A stretch of DNA of 64,000 nt from Hyposmocoma kahamanoa (GCF_003589595.1 NW_020653900.1:5538049-5602048), one strand, 5' to 3'. Positions 23,201 through 33,641 are shown, counted from the stretch's first letter. A program made the numbers and translations. Notes: generated by a model from the letters alone, not told the origin.

Positions 23201-26200
23201 AACACATTGTTCTAAATAATTTGTAAATACCCGTTCCGTGCATTTTTTAAATTCACATTTTAATACCTATACATATACCAAACCGAAAGGAAATACCCTG
23301 ATACATGTAGTGTGTAGTGCGACAATCGAGTAATTTCCTGTCTATCTCTTCTTAGCTCTATGTAAGTGTGTGAGTATATGAGAGAGAGCATGTGTCTATT
23401 TTAAGTACAACGCCATCTGTTAGCGACAATATTAATTATGTTAACTCAAACTGAAGGTCCAACTAGCACATTCTTACCACTCCGCGTATGGCGCTACCTC
23501 ATCGGAGAAATTATAGTAGGCGCGTTATCGCTCAAGGTCATCGACGCTTGTCAGCGTCTTAAGATCCGTAAGTCCGGGTTCACCGAGACTTGGCCCGGAC
23601 GCTCGCCGTACCCTGTTCTTACCAGGCAGCCCGTAGTCTCCTCGGAACTCCCTATCTCTCGGGTCGGTAGATAGGGACACCGTCGTTATCGGCGTCATAG
23701 TCATCGACTGTACAATATAAAGTATAAAAATTTACTTTTCGTCAGGTTTATTCGTGATCGACGGCAAAGGTATCCTCCGCCATATGTCCATCAACGACCT
23801 GCCCGTCGGCCGGTCCGTCGACGAAACGCTACGATTGGTCAAAGCCTTCCAGTTCGCTGACAAACACGGAGAAGGTATGAGCAGTTATTGTGAAATAATA
23901 TTTTATGCATTCATTGCATAATGAGGGTTCTTAAAGTCGAATACCGTATTTAGGCCACGAGGTTTTGCCTAATAAAAAAATAATAGGTACAAGATTTTAA
24001 GCTTAAATAAGTAATGATTGCATACAATACTTTTTGTACGAGTAAATTAAAATAATGAAACACAGGCAATTAAACGCTAAAAAACAAAAAACCAAAGAGA
24101 TAGAATAGAAGTGTCCGTAAATGGCTAAGTACCACTTATATTTTAACCAATCAGGAGGCAGTAGAGCGTTTGAGTGGAGTCATATTTGATATTGTTTTTG
24201 AACATATACTTATTTTTCATTTGTTTTTTTTGCGAAATAACTCCATTAGTTTGCTATTATTAAATACAAAGATCCCACATAAGAAAAATTCTATCGACCC
24301 GACAGGACTCGAACCTGCGGCCACGACCATCGCTCTTCCAACTGAGCTACAGGTCGAGTTAACCGAGTCGTCGAAATTTTTGTGTCTGTTATAGATCTTT
24401 GCATTGAGTTTTCGGCTTTCGACGCTGTAAGCGACATCTATGAGAGATTTTATGAACCTTCTCACTCAGCCGATAACTTTCCAGCTACCACAAGCTGACG
24501 TTAATGTCGCTTTTCGGGTCGGTTTTTTATCGGGTCGATAGATTTAGATGTTTTTAGATTTGCCATGCATGTACATTAGAGATATCTGAGTATTTGTCAA
24601 CTCTCATGCGCAATATTGTAAAACACGTGGTGAAGTAATTCCAAGACAAACTATAGCTAAATCAAGTGAATTTTTTATACCAACCTCGTTGCCGTAAAGT
24701 AATTTATAAGTATAAAAAAGAGGTACTCAGAACTGCGAAGTCTAGACGTGCACAAAGCTAGCGGGCCAGATGGAATTCCAGCAATAGTCCTGCGTAACTG
24801 TGCGCCTGAGTTGTCTCCTACTCTCACACGCCTGTATCGCCTCTCACTTGAGACTGGTGTAGTTCCCAGGTCGTGGAAGCTGGCAAATATGCAACCAGTG
24901 CCTAAAAAAGGAAACACAGCTGACCCTGTCCACTACAGACCTATCTCAGTCACTTCCATACTCTGCAATACTATGGAACGTGTACTTAGAAACCGTCTCC
25001 TTTCGTACCTTGAAGACAGCTCCTCAGTGATCGCCAGTACGGATTCCGAAGAGGGCGATCCACTGGGGATCTTCTTGTGTACGCCTCTCACTCGTGGAGC
25101 GTACGGGCATGGCGAAGCCATTGCATTGTCTTTAGACATTTCTAAGGCCTTTGACGGGTCTGGCACGAAAGCCTTTTAAGCAAGCTTCACTCTTATGGGC
25201 TTCCCACTGACCTCTGCAATTGGATTTCGGATTTCTAGAGTGAACGTTCGATTCGAGTTTCTTAGAAGGCTACTCTTCCGAACATCGGGCGATAGATTCC
25301 GGCCGGAGTTCCTCGGGGTTCTGTACTGTCCGCAACCCTCTTTCCGCTGCATATAAACGATATGTTGATTCCAGGTACCTTTGGGTATGCTGATGACAGC
25401 ACAGTTGTGGACAAGTACTTGACCAATGCAAGGGTCAGTGGAGAAGAAATCCAGTCTTGTCGAGAGTCCATGGTTAGTCGATTGAATTTGACACTTAAGA
25501 AAGTCTCCGATTGGGGCGATACCAATCTTGTCAAATTTAATGCTACCAAAACGCGGGCGTGTCTTTTCTGCACTAAACGGAGTCCCTTTCACCTGACTCC
25601 GACTTTTCGTATATGTCGTGATATATCCGTACCGATAGCCGACCATCTTCACCTACTTGAAATAGACCTGTCGTGCAATCTGAACTTCGGCAGATACATT
25701 GCACCCATGGCCAAAAATGCAGCCAAGAAGCTTGGCATCCTTTCGAAGGTGAGGCGTTACTTCACACCGGGACAGTTGCTTCAGCTGTACCAAGCACAAG
25801 TGCGGTCGTGTGTGGAGTACTGCTGCCACTTATGGGATGGCTCTGCTAAATACCAACTGGCCACCTTGGATTCAATAGACAAGCGTGCTAAGAGGATTAT
25901 AGGTGACTCAGAATTAGTAGATGCGAAGCTGCAGAGCCTTGAACACCACCGTCAAATTGCCAGCTTATCGGTATTCTACAGGATATATCACGGAGAGTGT
26001 GCGATGGAATTGCATAATTTGATTCCGCCTTCCCCTTTCCATTATCGGGAGACTAGACATGGGCGGAGGTTCCACCCGTATATTGTGGATATTCCCCGGA
26101 TTCGCACGAAGCATTCCGCTTCCACATTTGTATGGCGAGCGGCTAGGGAGTGGAATTCCCTGCCTACAGACTTGTTCCCCGAACGCTATAACTTGGACCT

Positions 26201-27949
26201 TTTCAAGGCGAGAGTTAATAGGTATTATTTAGGTGTGCATGCTACATCATCGACCTCATCGTCGCTTTCCATCAGGTGAGATGGAGGTCAAATGCACACT
26301 TATTTTTATATAAAAAAACTGCTTCAACATTGTGTACAATTATTTTCAATAAATTCCCAAATGAAATTAAATTGTTACAAGGACAAGCTTCTAAATTACA
26401 ATTGACAAAATAGCTTTTAACACATTGCTTCTATAGTAATAAAGAATACTTAAAATTTGCAAATTCATTACATTAATTTGAATTTACAGAGACCAAACAT
26501 TAAATCGCATTAATATTTGCACATCTGCTTCTGGTTGAATGTATGTAATGTACCTTATTTTACTTAAGACCTATGTAATTACTGTATTCTGGCAAATAAA
26601 CTTATTCTATTCTCTTTCTAATATGTCGATGAAAAGGACGAAACTTCAACATGGTGTTGTTTTTCAGTCTCCGCCTGTGTTCTCTGTCGGACATTATCGT
26701 AACATAATTTCTGCTATTCAAGCAATGTAACTTAAATCTAGTTACACACATTAAAAGTGTCCAGGGACCAAGGTATTTTTTAACCGACTTCAAAAAAGGA
26801 GGAAGTTCTCAATTCGACTGTTTTTTTATGTATGTTACCCGATAACTCCAACATTTGTGAACCGATTTTGACAATTCTCTTTTTTATTGGAAAGAGGGTA
26901 CTATTACGGGGTGGGTCTGAGGACATTTAAAAAAAAAATAGGTTTTGGTTTACACAAATATTTTTTATAGAATAAAACGTTACAAGGAAACGAACCGTCT
27001 GTCACAAAGCTCAAATCAGACTAACTGAATCGCGAGGGAAATGAAATTATATGTATGCAAAATGCTGTCGTAGGCATTGGCACCATCCACGTGCAAATGC
27101 ACTGTGATGGTGTAAATACTCACGTGCATCGCCTGTACATATGCATAAATAACAGTACCTCAGGATATTTTCTTCATATTTAAATGGAACCATTCATTTA
27201 AATTTGAAGAAAATATTCTACCTCTAAAGGAGGCAAACTAGGGGATGAATGACTTTTGAGGTCGGTTTTTTTAGTACTCTGTACTGAGATTATTTTTAAC
27301 ATTTAATTACTCTATTAAAATAAATAAAAATACCTATAATATATAGAATAATTTAATACATTTATATAAAATTTATTAAATTATTTCTTTATTTATGAAA
27401 TTATAAAAATTGAGCAAAAACACATTCGTGTTAAAAAAATTAATAAAAAAGAATATTTTCAGTAATGGGTAAAAACGTGATTGATCCTTAGACACTTTTG
27501 ATGTGTGTATTTATTTATTGGTTACGAGCATTGACTTACAATTATATGGACGTCGGGTCCGCGCTAAAAAGTTTCCGAACTTATAGGGCGTTAAAATCGT
27601 ATACAGAGCGTCATTCACGCTTTAGTCTTCGTTTGTTCGACTGACAGCGAAGCAAGCAAAATTAGACAGTACTGCGATGACATTACAATTTAAATTCAAC
27701 GTTTTAGCTTTTTCATATTCCTTTACATGTCACTACGTTTAAATAGGTTGACTTGGGACATTTTTTTCGTGATTTTTGTATTAGACCCGTCGTCCATTTA
27801 TTTGTAAGTCAATGGTTACGAGTGATAATAAGCTGTTTTTGTTTTTTTCTTTTATAGTGTGCCCAGCTAATTGGAATCCGGAGCACAATGCAGATACGAT
27901 CAAACCCAACCCAAAGGAGAGCAAGGAATACTTTCGCAAAGCCAACTAA
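17240..27949 (+). CDS. Prx3: Mitochondrial 2-Cys peroxiredoxin (Prx3 type), 7 exons
   Basis: Exons: 17240-17272, 17367-17415, 18888-19029, 19434-19569, 21190-21292, 23746-23874, 27858-27949. All introns are GT-AG and the joined frame is 227 aa. The enzyme reduces hydrogen peroxide and is recycled by thioredoxin. Residues 1 to about 30 ([11 protein letters not shown], then basic/Ser-rich) look like a mitochondrial import signal, which points to Prx3 rather than cytosolic Prx1/2. The active site DFTFVCPTE has Thr76 and peroxidatic Cys79, with Arg154 just before GLFVIDGKG. The resolving Cys199 is in EVCPANW. GGLG (122-125) and YF (222-223) are the eukaryotic motifs linked to sensitivity to over-oxidation. 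Length is normal and no key residue is missing. Introns make up over 90 percent of the locus and are full of mobile DNA. No perfect AATAAA lies close behind the stop. Assignment to 2-Cys Prx is firm; Prx3 rests on the leader. Confidence 0.95.
17416..18887. other. Intron 2 of the peroxiredoxin gene
   Basis: AT-rich and without recognised mobile elements. A short hairpin GGCCTCA/TGAGGCC with a 9-nt loop lies at about 17599-17621. Confidence 0.7.
19655..19702 (-). repeat. Fragment of SINE family A (3' part)
   Basis: CATAGCCCCGCACTAGGGAAA is the complement of the CCCTAGTGCGGGGCTATG end of SINE family A. Only about 45 bp remain, in intron 4 of the peroxiredoxin gene. Confidence 0.65.
20088..20298 (+). 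repeat. SINE family A copy (tRNA-derived), intron 4 of Prx3
   Basis: The head has an A-box-like GAACGGTTACCATGC and B-box GAGTTCGATTC, the tRNA-type internal promoter. The body has ATGGCCTACATTTATTTCTC, TGGGTGTAATTTGTGGTTG, TCCATAGCACCCGCGACACA and CCTAGTGCGAGGCTAT, and the tail is a TTATTATTG run. About 210 bp. The same structure recurs at 28157, 33642, 34779, 37712, 43862 (head only) and 45393. Confidence 0.9.
20330..20585 (-). repeat. Dispersed repeat family C copy, intron 4 of Prx3
   Basis: Contains the complements of the family anchors: TTGCCAAGTTCTTGG, GGGATTCATCCCCTAATTTG, GAATATTTTCTT and, at the far end, CCTCCTGAACCTCGTCC with TTTTTTGAAG. It is more diverged than other copies. Confidence 0.65.
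20745..21150 (+). repeat. SINE with long body and tRNA-like head (family D), intron 4 of Prx3
   Basis: A tRNA-like core at about 20955-21030: GTGGCTTAGTTGGCATAGCG (A box), CCGGTTCGAATCCGG (B box and T arm) and a pairable acceptor, but no proper anticodon arm. It is followed by GATCTTTGTATTAATAATT, as in the copies at 24217-24480 and 54235-54480. ACATCCTGACATTCAATAAA occurs both near 20738 and at 21126, so the insertion is flanked by or built on a repeated segment. It ends about 40 bp before exon 5. Confidence 0.75.
22160..22350. other. Possible diverged coding relic in intron 5 of Prx3
   Basis: Plus-strand frames give short sensible runs ([17 protein letters not shown], then [20 protein letters not shown]) that look like an old mobile-element coding segment with a frame change between them. 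The family was not identified, and this entry rests on composition and phrase-like translation only. Confidence 0.3.
22612..22805 (-). pseudogene. RTE reverse transcriptase fragment in intron 5 of Prx3
   Basis: Aligns by eye with about 3779-3960 of the RTE element: ACCGGTTTATTCAGGGGGCTGGAAGTCAATGAATCTGCGAGCGAGA here corresponds to the ACCGGCTAGTTCGGGAGG and CCTGCGAGCGAGACG tract there, then AAAACAGCTTATAAACGTGGC. It is diverged and broken, and is followed by a short TAATAA microsatellite. Confidence 0.7.
22955..23045 (-). repeat. Fragment of SINE family D flank
   Basis: TTTTATTGAATGTCAGAATG and CACCACCATGATATTCA are the complement of the segment at about 21100-21145 (TGAATGTCATGGTGGTGGAAC and GACATTCAATAAA). 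Short and truncated. Confidence 0.6.
24070..24480 (-). repeat. SINE with tRNA-like head (family D relative), intron 6 of Prx3
   Basis: The minus strand at about 24296-24360 has a 7-bp acceptor stem, T8-A9, D arm GCTCAGTTGGAAGAGC and T arm AGGTTCGAGTCCT, but only 12 nt where the anticodon and variable arms should be. It is therefore a degenerate tRNA head, not a tRNA gene. Downstream on that strand comes GGGATCTTTGTATTTAATAA as in the other family copies. The outer part, 24084-24185, matches 13310-13560. Confidence 0.72.
24724..26317 (+). pseudogene. 5'-truncated CR1/Jockey-group LINE in intron 6 of Prx3
   Basis: Frame one (to 25179) has [37 protein letters not shown] and motif [13 protein letters not shown] frame change and in-frame stops follow. 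Frame two from 25362 has the catalytic [38 protein letters not shown] and a long C-terminal domain ending [10 protein letters not shown] before the stop at 26279. The short 3' end reads GGTGAGATGGAGGTCAAATG. TATAAAAAA occurs at 24711 and 26309 and may be the target duplication. It lies in sense orientation within the intron. The endonuclease is missing, so it is a dead copy. Confidence 0.85.
26775..27290 (+). repeat. Dispersed repeat family C copy, interrupted, intron 6 of Prx3
   Basis: Left part (26778-26930): CCGACTTCAAAAAAGGAGG, CTCAATTCGACTG, TTGTGAACCGATTTTGAC. Right part (27165-27290): TTGAAGAAAATATTCTACCTC, ACTAGGGGATGAATG, TTTTGAGGTCGGTTTTTT. About 230 bp between them is foreign or diverged. 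Confidence 0.7.
27529..27814 (+). mobile_element. hAT-type MITE, 286 bp, intron 6 of Prx3
   Basis: Terminal inverted repeats begin CATTGACTTACAATTATATG and end with the imperfect complement TTTGTAAGTCAATG. The 8-mer GTTACGAG flanks both ends (27521-27528 and 27815-27822), the duplication size of hAT transposons. No coding frame. Further copies are at 41073-41353 and 55883-56168. It stops 35 bp before exon 7. Confidence 0.9.
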
Positions 27950-28156
27950 ATAGTATTACAATTAGTTACTAGATATTTATTATAATATGCGTTTATAGGT
28001 GTTTAACAGATATCCTAAGTTTGTTATTTAACCTTTTTTGTTTATTTCACTTGTACGAAAAACAAATTAAGACGTTATATCACGCCATGATACAACAACG
28101 AGAAGATACAAATCAAAATGTGAGGGCGTTTCTCCACTGTTTAAATCACTTGCATC

Positions 28157-28364
28157 AACTGCCTCCATTACCATGCTAGAGTGCCACGCAGGGGTCCTGA
28201 GTTCGATTCCCGGGCCGATAGAAATATTTATATGGCCTTCATTTATTTCTCTCGTGATTTTGGGTGTAATTTGTGGTTGTCTATGTGTGTGTCCATGGCA
28301 CCCGCGATACAGGGTTTCCCTAGTGCGGGGCTATGAGTATATGCGTTATTATTTAGTTATTATA
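28157..28364 (+). repeat. SINE family A copy
   Basis: A tRNA-like B box (GAGTTCGATTCCCGG), the standard body and a GTTATTATTTAGTTATTAT tail. It lies about 200 bp downstream of the peroxiredoxin stop codon. Confidence 0.9.
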
Positions 28365-28766
28365 TTCGCCTCTTCACTTCTCATCCGACATCCGATTTGC
28401 ATGTGCTCCTGCGCCGGGCCGTCAATTTTACCGAAGAAACGCCCTTATAGACAGTGAACATACGCATTTTGAAATCAATGCCGGTACTAAACAAAAAGTT
28501 CGAGAAATGAACTTTAATATTTCTACAACCAAGTTATATTTAAAAATAACGAGATTTTCATTAATTGGCGGTATTGTTATTAACGTGCGATTTAAGCACG
28601 AACGGTCGTAGCTTCGATGACCATAAAGTAGAATTTAAACTAAAAAAGTTATTTATATAGTTTCAGAATTTCGTTATCTGTGTTGTATAATGTCAATAAT
28701 TTGTTGTTTGAAATTATAAGTTACTTCCATTAGTGATGATAGTGCAACCCCTCCCTGAGTGTCTAA

Positions 28767-29029
28767 AGGTGCCTATAGATTTGCTCGGTTTTTATAAGAT
28801 CGTTATTGTCGCTCGGTATGCCGTGTTTTGATGATCAATAAGATATGTCAGCTATACAGGTTTGCTCGATTTTATCGATCGTTACTGGCGGCTGTTGGCG
28901 ATTGATAAATATCACGGTTAAAATCGAACAAATTTGTAGGCACTTATTCCTATTTTAAATTCCACATTACCGATCGCCAAAAAAATACGGTGTCAATCGT
29001 CAAAAACTCGAGCAAATGTGTTGGCACCT
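28767..29029. mobile_element. Harbinger-like MITE, 263 bp, TAA duplication
   Basis: Begins AGGTGCCTATAGATTTGCTC and ends with its imperfect complement GAGCAAATGTGTTGGCACCT. TAA flanks both ends (28764-28766 and 29030-29032). A 3-bp TWA duplication is the signature of the PIF/Harbinger superfamily. The interior holds several ATCGATAA-type inverted segments and no ORF. Confidence 0.8.
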
Positions 29030-29356
29030 TAACGCTTTACTCAACGTCAGCTCCGCGAAATCCATCGTGGACATTTCGTCCCGCTCAAGCCCCTGCAGCA
29101 TACCGACACCGGCCCTCAGGAGTCTACGATGAGCTTTTGCGGAGTTGTTCACTATGTCAATAAACCAATTCAGTGCAAGAAATAACACAGCCTTGAAATT
29201 TGTTATTTTTTTGTAATAACGCTAGGTTCCTGCTCGATTTTAATGTTTTCCCATAAACCACTTTGTAACTTTGCACGCTGTTTCACTTTCGGTTTTACCC
29301 TTCGTTTCTAAATTAATGGTCAACAACAAATTGCTCTAGTCATCTTTATTTGGTAT

Positions 29357-29650
29357 ATCATCAGGGATAGTGCTATTACGCGTAACTAGCATTTGATTAT
29401 GGGTCTCCATTTCGGTAATTTAGTCGTCAAATCACATCCGCGTAAATGTCGTGGCAACCAAATTAGCGTGATTTACGGGAATCTATTGTTATCAGACCGT
29501 AGCCAATATAAATTAACGCTTACTGTGCAAAAAGTCGTAGCCATTGAAATAACTAAGTAATAACGTTAAATCCCTCTCCTGTGAAATTAGATTTAGTACG
29601 CGCTTTTTACCAATACTATTTACGCGGATTAGCACTATCCCCGACGATAT
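29357..29650. mobile_element. MITE with ATATCATCAGGGATAGTGCT terminal repeats
   Basis: The left terminus ATATCATCAGGGATAGTGCT is mirrored on the right by AGCACTATCCCCGACGATAT (29631-29650), about 20 bp with two mismatches, and the inverted similarity continues inward (TACGCG). The duplication is uncertain. No ORF. Confidence 0.75.
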
Positions 29651-30329
29651 GAAGAAGCAACCTCATCGCTATGATTTATACCCATAGATAATTGGTGGCG
29701 TGTAGGTAATTAGTTCAACTGTTGGAAGAACACAGAGATGCGGAGGAAGAACAAGACAAACACGTCGTTAATATTTAAGATCGTGTAATCTTGACACAAC
29801 TCAGAAAAACCGTTAAATGCTGAGGTTGTAGATGGGTGCTCTTAAATATACGAATGAAAGCGAATTTTTGTACAGTCGTTGTAGGAGGAGTGACAGTTTA
29901 CGTAATAGTTCTATCCCGTTATGAGTAAAATGAGCGTGAGACGCACGCTCCGCGAAGTACATTTTTTCGTAATTGTCCATAAGTTCGACACTTATTATTA
30001 AGTTTTCGCGATTCTTACACATAGGAAATGAAACTATTTTTCCGGATTTAAATCGCGAATATTATTTTTTTCAAACAAACCAACGTTTCGGGCACTTTAC
30101 AGGTTAACAATATGAATTTAACTTAATAAAAATTCATATTGTTACTGTTTCGTATGTTCATACATTTTATTTGCAGATATAAAGTACAAACATTATACAT
30201 GCAATGCAATGGCACTAAATGAGAAGGTTCCAGGTTCGATTCCCAATAGGACGAAATTAGGAAATTAACTTTTCTGAAATGGGAAATGAAACTATTTTTC
30301 CGGATTTAAATCGCGTATATTTGTTTTTC

Positions 30330-31035
30330 AAACAAACGACGTTTCGGTTTTCTGAAATGGTTTTGGCCTTGGTGTTATGTGTAGTGCCGCGGAGTGAATT
30401 CCGTTGTCCTTGATCTCGCGTTCGATTCCCGGTAAAATAACTTTGGGAAATGAATTTTCTGAACTTGGGTCTGGTCTGGGTGTTCTGGTAATGCCCATGT
30501 TTGACTTCAGTTGCTCTGGCACTCATAAGGAGTAAAGGGAGTTCCCTAGTTAGAGACCAGGTGGTTGGCAACAGAACAGCCAAAAGTACATTTCCCAAAT
30601 TGGTTCTACCGGAAGTCGAACCCGGGACCAAGAGCTACAGAATACACTCCGCGGTATTGCCCAGAACACCTAGAACGTCAAGACCATTTCAGGAAAATTT
30701 CATTTCCGAAACTGGTTCTACCGGGAATTGATCGACGGGGACCAAAATGTACAGAATTCTCACTGCGGCACTGCCCCATAACACCTAGGCCATAACCATT
30801 TTAGAAAAGTTCATTTCCCAAATTAGTTCTACCGGGAATCGAATCCGGGACCAAGAGTTACGGAATCCACTCCGCTTCACTACGCTAAAATAAAATTTTA
30901 TTTCTGCACTTGGTTCTACCGGGAACAAGAGCTTTGGAATTCCCTCTGCGACACTATCCGTAACACCGGACTAAAACCATTTTAGAATAGTTCATTTGCC
31001 TAATTAGTTCTGCCGGGAATCGAACCTGGAACCCT
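30330..31035. repeat. Tandem and inverted array of ~110-bp units with tRNA-like B box
   Basis: Units contain TGGTTCTACCGGGAATCGAA (complement of a TTCGATTCCCGG B box), GGACCAAGAGYTACRGAAT, CACTCCGCGG and CATAACACCTAGGCCATAACC. The GTTCTACCGG anchor falls at about 30603, 30715, 30827, 30913 and 31007. The first unit (about 30340-30480) is in the opposite orientation, so the array changes direction near 30500-30560. Every unit keeps a recognisable B-box core. Confidence 0.8.
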
Positions 31036-31319
31036 CTCATGCAGTGCCAACAGTGCAAACTGTTGGGCCACCAAGATCGTCTTATTTGGACTATTATATG
31101 CAAGTATATATTATTTGTACGCACAATCTACAAATCGCTTTATACACAGCCACCTATTCGGAAAACAGATTCCCGTGAGAAGAAATATTCACTTTATTTA
31201 GCACATGTGAAGTTCTATATTGTATTGCTATTTGCAAGTTCGCCCTAAGTAGTCCAATGTCGCTCAGCCAATGTTCGCCTTTCAAAGAAATATACTTTAT
31301 TGTCGAGAAATCTAGTCAC

Positions 31320-31790
31320 ACTTTGTAGTGCCCGTGGTGGCACAAGTTCGTGACTTTAGGTTAGCGAGTCCGCTACCTAGGGGCCATGGGGCCAGGACAA
31401 CATCCCCTCAACTGTGAATTTCAGAGGATGCTCCCCCAGCCCCCGCGGCGGATCTGTTAGTAGGCTCCGCCGCAACACCCTACGCGCATCCACGTGGACG
31501 CATCCTTTGGAGCGCCCACCGCACGGGCCAATTGCCCAAATTCGGCCGCGGAGGACAGGACGAACGGCAACGACACACCGACATGTCTCTTCCCCCGCGG
31601 CCCCACCGCCACTGCATCTGCACCCTATGCGGTGCAGCCCCGCCAGAGTCGCGGAGGATAGGACGAGCGACAACGCCACACCGACACGTCTTTTCCCCCG
31701 CGACCCTCTTCCCCGCTCCTCCACTTTATTTAGTAGAAATGAAACTATAGTGTATTGCATTTTCCGCCCACCGCCGCTTGCTGCAGTTTT
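31320..31790. other. GC-rich island with an internal ~103-bp duplication
   Basis: An abrupt rise in GC against the flanks. GCGGAGGACAGGACGA (about 31548) and GCGGAGGATAGGACGA (31651) start two related units of about 103 bp, each ending TCTTCCCCCGCG-like. Open frames exist on both strands, as expected in GC-rich sequence, but none has a recognisable domain. The flank GTGCCCGTGGTGGCACAAG (about 31331) is a short palindrome. It may be part of a retroelement. Confidence 0.5.
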
Positions 31791-31811
31791 GTTTTAAACA
31801 TAATCTCAGTA

Positions 31812-32250
31812 CAGAGTACTAAAAAAACCAACCTCAAAAGTACGCGGAATTACGACTATTTGCTAAATTTTATTGAAATATCCCCTAGTTCGCCACTATA
31901 TAGGACTTGACACTGGAGATAATAATAATCGGTTCCCACTACTCAAAGTATATTGAGAGAAAAACGCCTTGAATTGGAGAAATAGCAAAATCAACCTTTA
32001 AAATAATTGCTCCTAAATTAAAATTAGGCGCTATTTATAAAAATGAATCTTCATGTGTAAACAGCCACCCTTAAAGGTGGATGATTTTCTTCAAAATGAA
32101 ATGGGACCACAATGGAAGTACCCCCTTTCCAACAAAAAAAGAATCATGAAAATCGGTTCACAAATACCGGAGTCATCGCGTAACATACATACAAAAAAAG
32201 AATATACAGTCGAATTGAGAACATCCTCCTTTTTTGAAGTCAGTTAAAAA
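31812..32250 (-). repeat. Dispersed repeat family C copy, interrupted
   Basis: Starts at ACAGAGTACTAAAAAAACC and has TATCCCCTAGTTCGCC near 31882. The second part (32060-32250) has CTTAAAGGTGGATGATTTTC, ATCGGTTCACAAATACCGGAG and CCTCCTTTTTTGAAGTC. The stretch between them is foreign. Confidence 0.68.
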
Positions 32251-33252
32251 TAGAAAACAAAGAAAATAAAACCAACACTGATTCAAAAAGTATCGCAAAT
32301 ATTTGCTCTCTTGACGACGAACCCACGCTTAAATCAGAAAATAGTACTCCAACTTTAATTAAACTACTTGTTCTCGCTATTTAGATTTTGACGCTTTTTA
32401 ATATTATCGATTTACTTAATATTTTAATGTATATATAGCAAAGTACATATCGTTATACTGTAGGTACTGTGTACTTCTTATTGTTGGCATTTCCATCAGT
32501 TAAAACCAAATTAGTCGTATTGGTCGTAATCACTTTTATTTTTTTATTATTATTAATCTGTGTTTATTTGCGTATTGTATAAAACAAATTGAATAAATAA
32601 TACATAAAAGTTATACTTTCAATGACGCATAATTAATTAGTAAATATTGACGTTTGTTAAGTGTATGTAAAATATAGCGAATAAAAGTATTTGTTTTAAT
32701 TTTACTACTCTTTTCTACTTCTCCTTTACAGTTGAAAATAGTAGTATTAGTTTTTAATTGATAGGGTGTAACGATCGAATTATTGCACGTTTTACCTAAT
32801 ACTTTCACTATTTTTGCACAACAACAACAGGAACAACAACGTAGGTATAGATTGCAAAAAAACACTTATGACTCTTCTGTATTCTAATTTACAACTTATC
32901 TTTATTTGACTTTGTGTAAGTACAAGCGAGTGGTCGATAGATGGCGTATGTAATTGTTACTACTGCTTAGAGGTCAAATCGTCAGTCATTCACGACTGTT
33001 CAAGCCTTAATTGTTATCAAGTCTTGTGTTTATGACCTTGACTTGCATGTACATAAGCCATACTGAAAGTTTCTGGATAAGTGAGACCAGATATTATGTT
33101 TATAATACGTTTATTGTTTTTCAAAGTATATGTTGCTCACATACCTTTGCATTCGTTGGAACCATTGTGAAAAGCAGTGGAACCAGTCTCCTCTTCAATG
33201 GCTTCGTGGAACGCATTTACCGCCGCTTCCGGACTGGTAAATTGTAAACTTC
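32251..33252. other. AT-rich intergenic stretch
   Basis: No gene was recognised. Short frames lack domains. GAACAACAACG/ACAACAACAGG is a small low-complexity patch near 32820. Confidence 0.5.
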
Positions 33253-33255
33253 TAA

Positions 33256-33542
33256 GGCTCAATTTATATTGCGGCAGAACGGAATTTACGCGAATTTTTG
33301 TTGCCATATTGTAAACAGCATAATGAAGTTATTGTCAATTGTGTAAAGTACGAACTAGATACGAACCAAAATCTTCCGCGGAATTCTTGCGCATGGTCCA
33401 GAATGCCCGCGCATTCCGTAGAAGATTTTGGCTCGTGTCTAGTTTGTACGTTACTCAGTTGACCATAAAGTTTATTATGCAATGTACAATAACGTTATAA
33501 AAATTCGCTTCTATTCCGTTCCGCCGCAATATAAATTGGGCC
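33256..33542. mobile_element. Full-length foldback MITE, 287 bp, TAA duplication
   Basis: Almost the whole element is one inverted repeat. The left arm starts GGCTCAATTTATATTGCGGC, the right arm ends GCCGCAATATAAATTGGGCC, and complementarity continues through CTTCCGCGGAATTCTTGCGC toward the centre near 33400. TAA flanks both ends (33253-33255 and 33543-33545), a TWA duplication of PIF/Harbinger type. A transcript would be a near-continuous hairpin of roughly 140 bp per arm with scattered mismatches. Confidence 0.85.
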
Positions 33543-33641
33543 TAAGTTTATCCTTGATTTTAAATTAAAAAGAAGTCGCATGGTGCAAGTTCTCTGGGTT
33601 GTATGGCGGATGGGCCATATACTCCAACATTTAACTTATTT

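Noticed and set aside
24294..24362. A tRNA gene on the minus strand
   Set aside because: Acceptor, D and T arms pair, but only 12 nt separate the D-arm side from the T arm, so there is no anticodon stem-loop. The flanks match a SINE family.
30330..31035. A CRISPR-like array
   Set aside because: Whole ~110-bp units are repeated with substitutions; there are no short identical repeats with unique spacers, and the genome is eukaryotic.
31377..31797. Gene in the GC-rich island
   Set aside because: Long frames are open on both strands at once, as expected from GC-rich DNA without stops, and no domain is recognisable.
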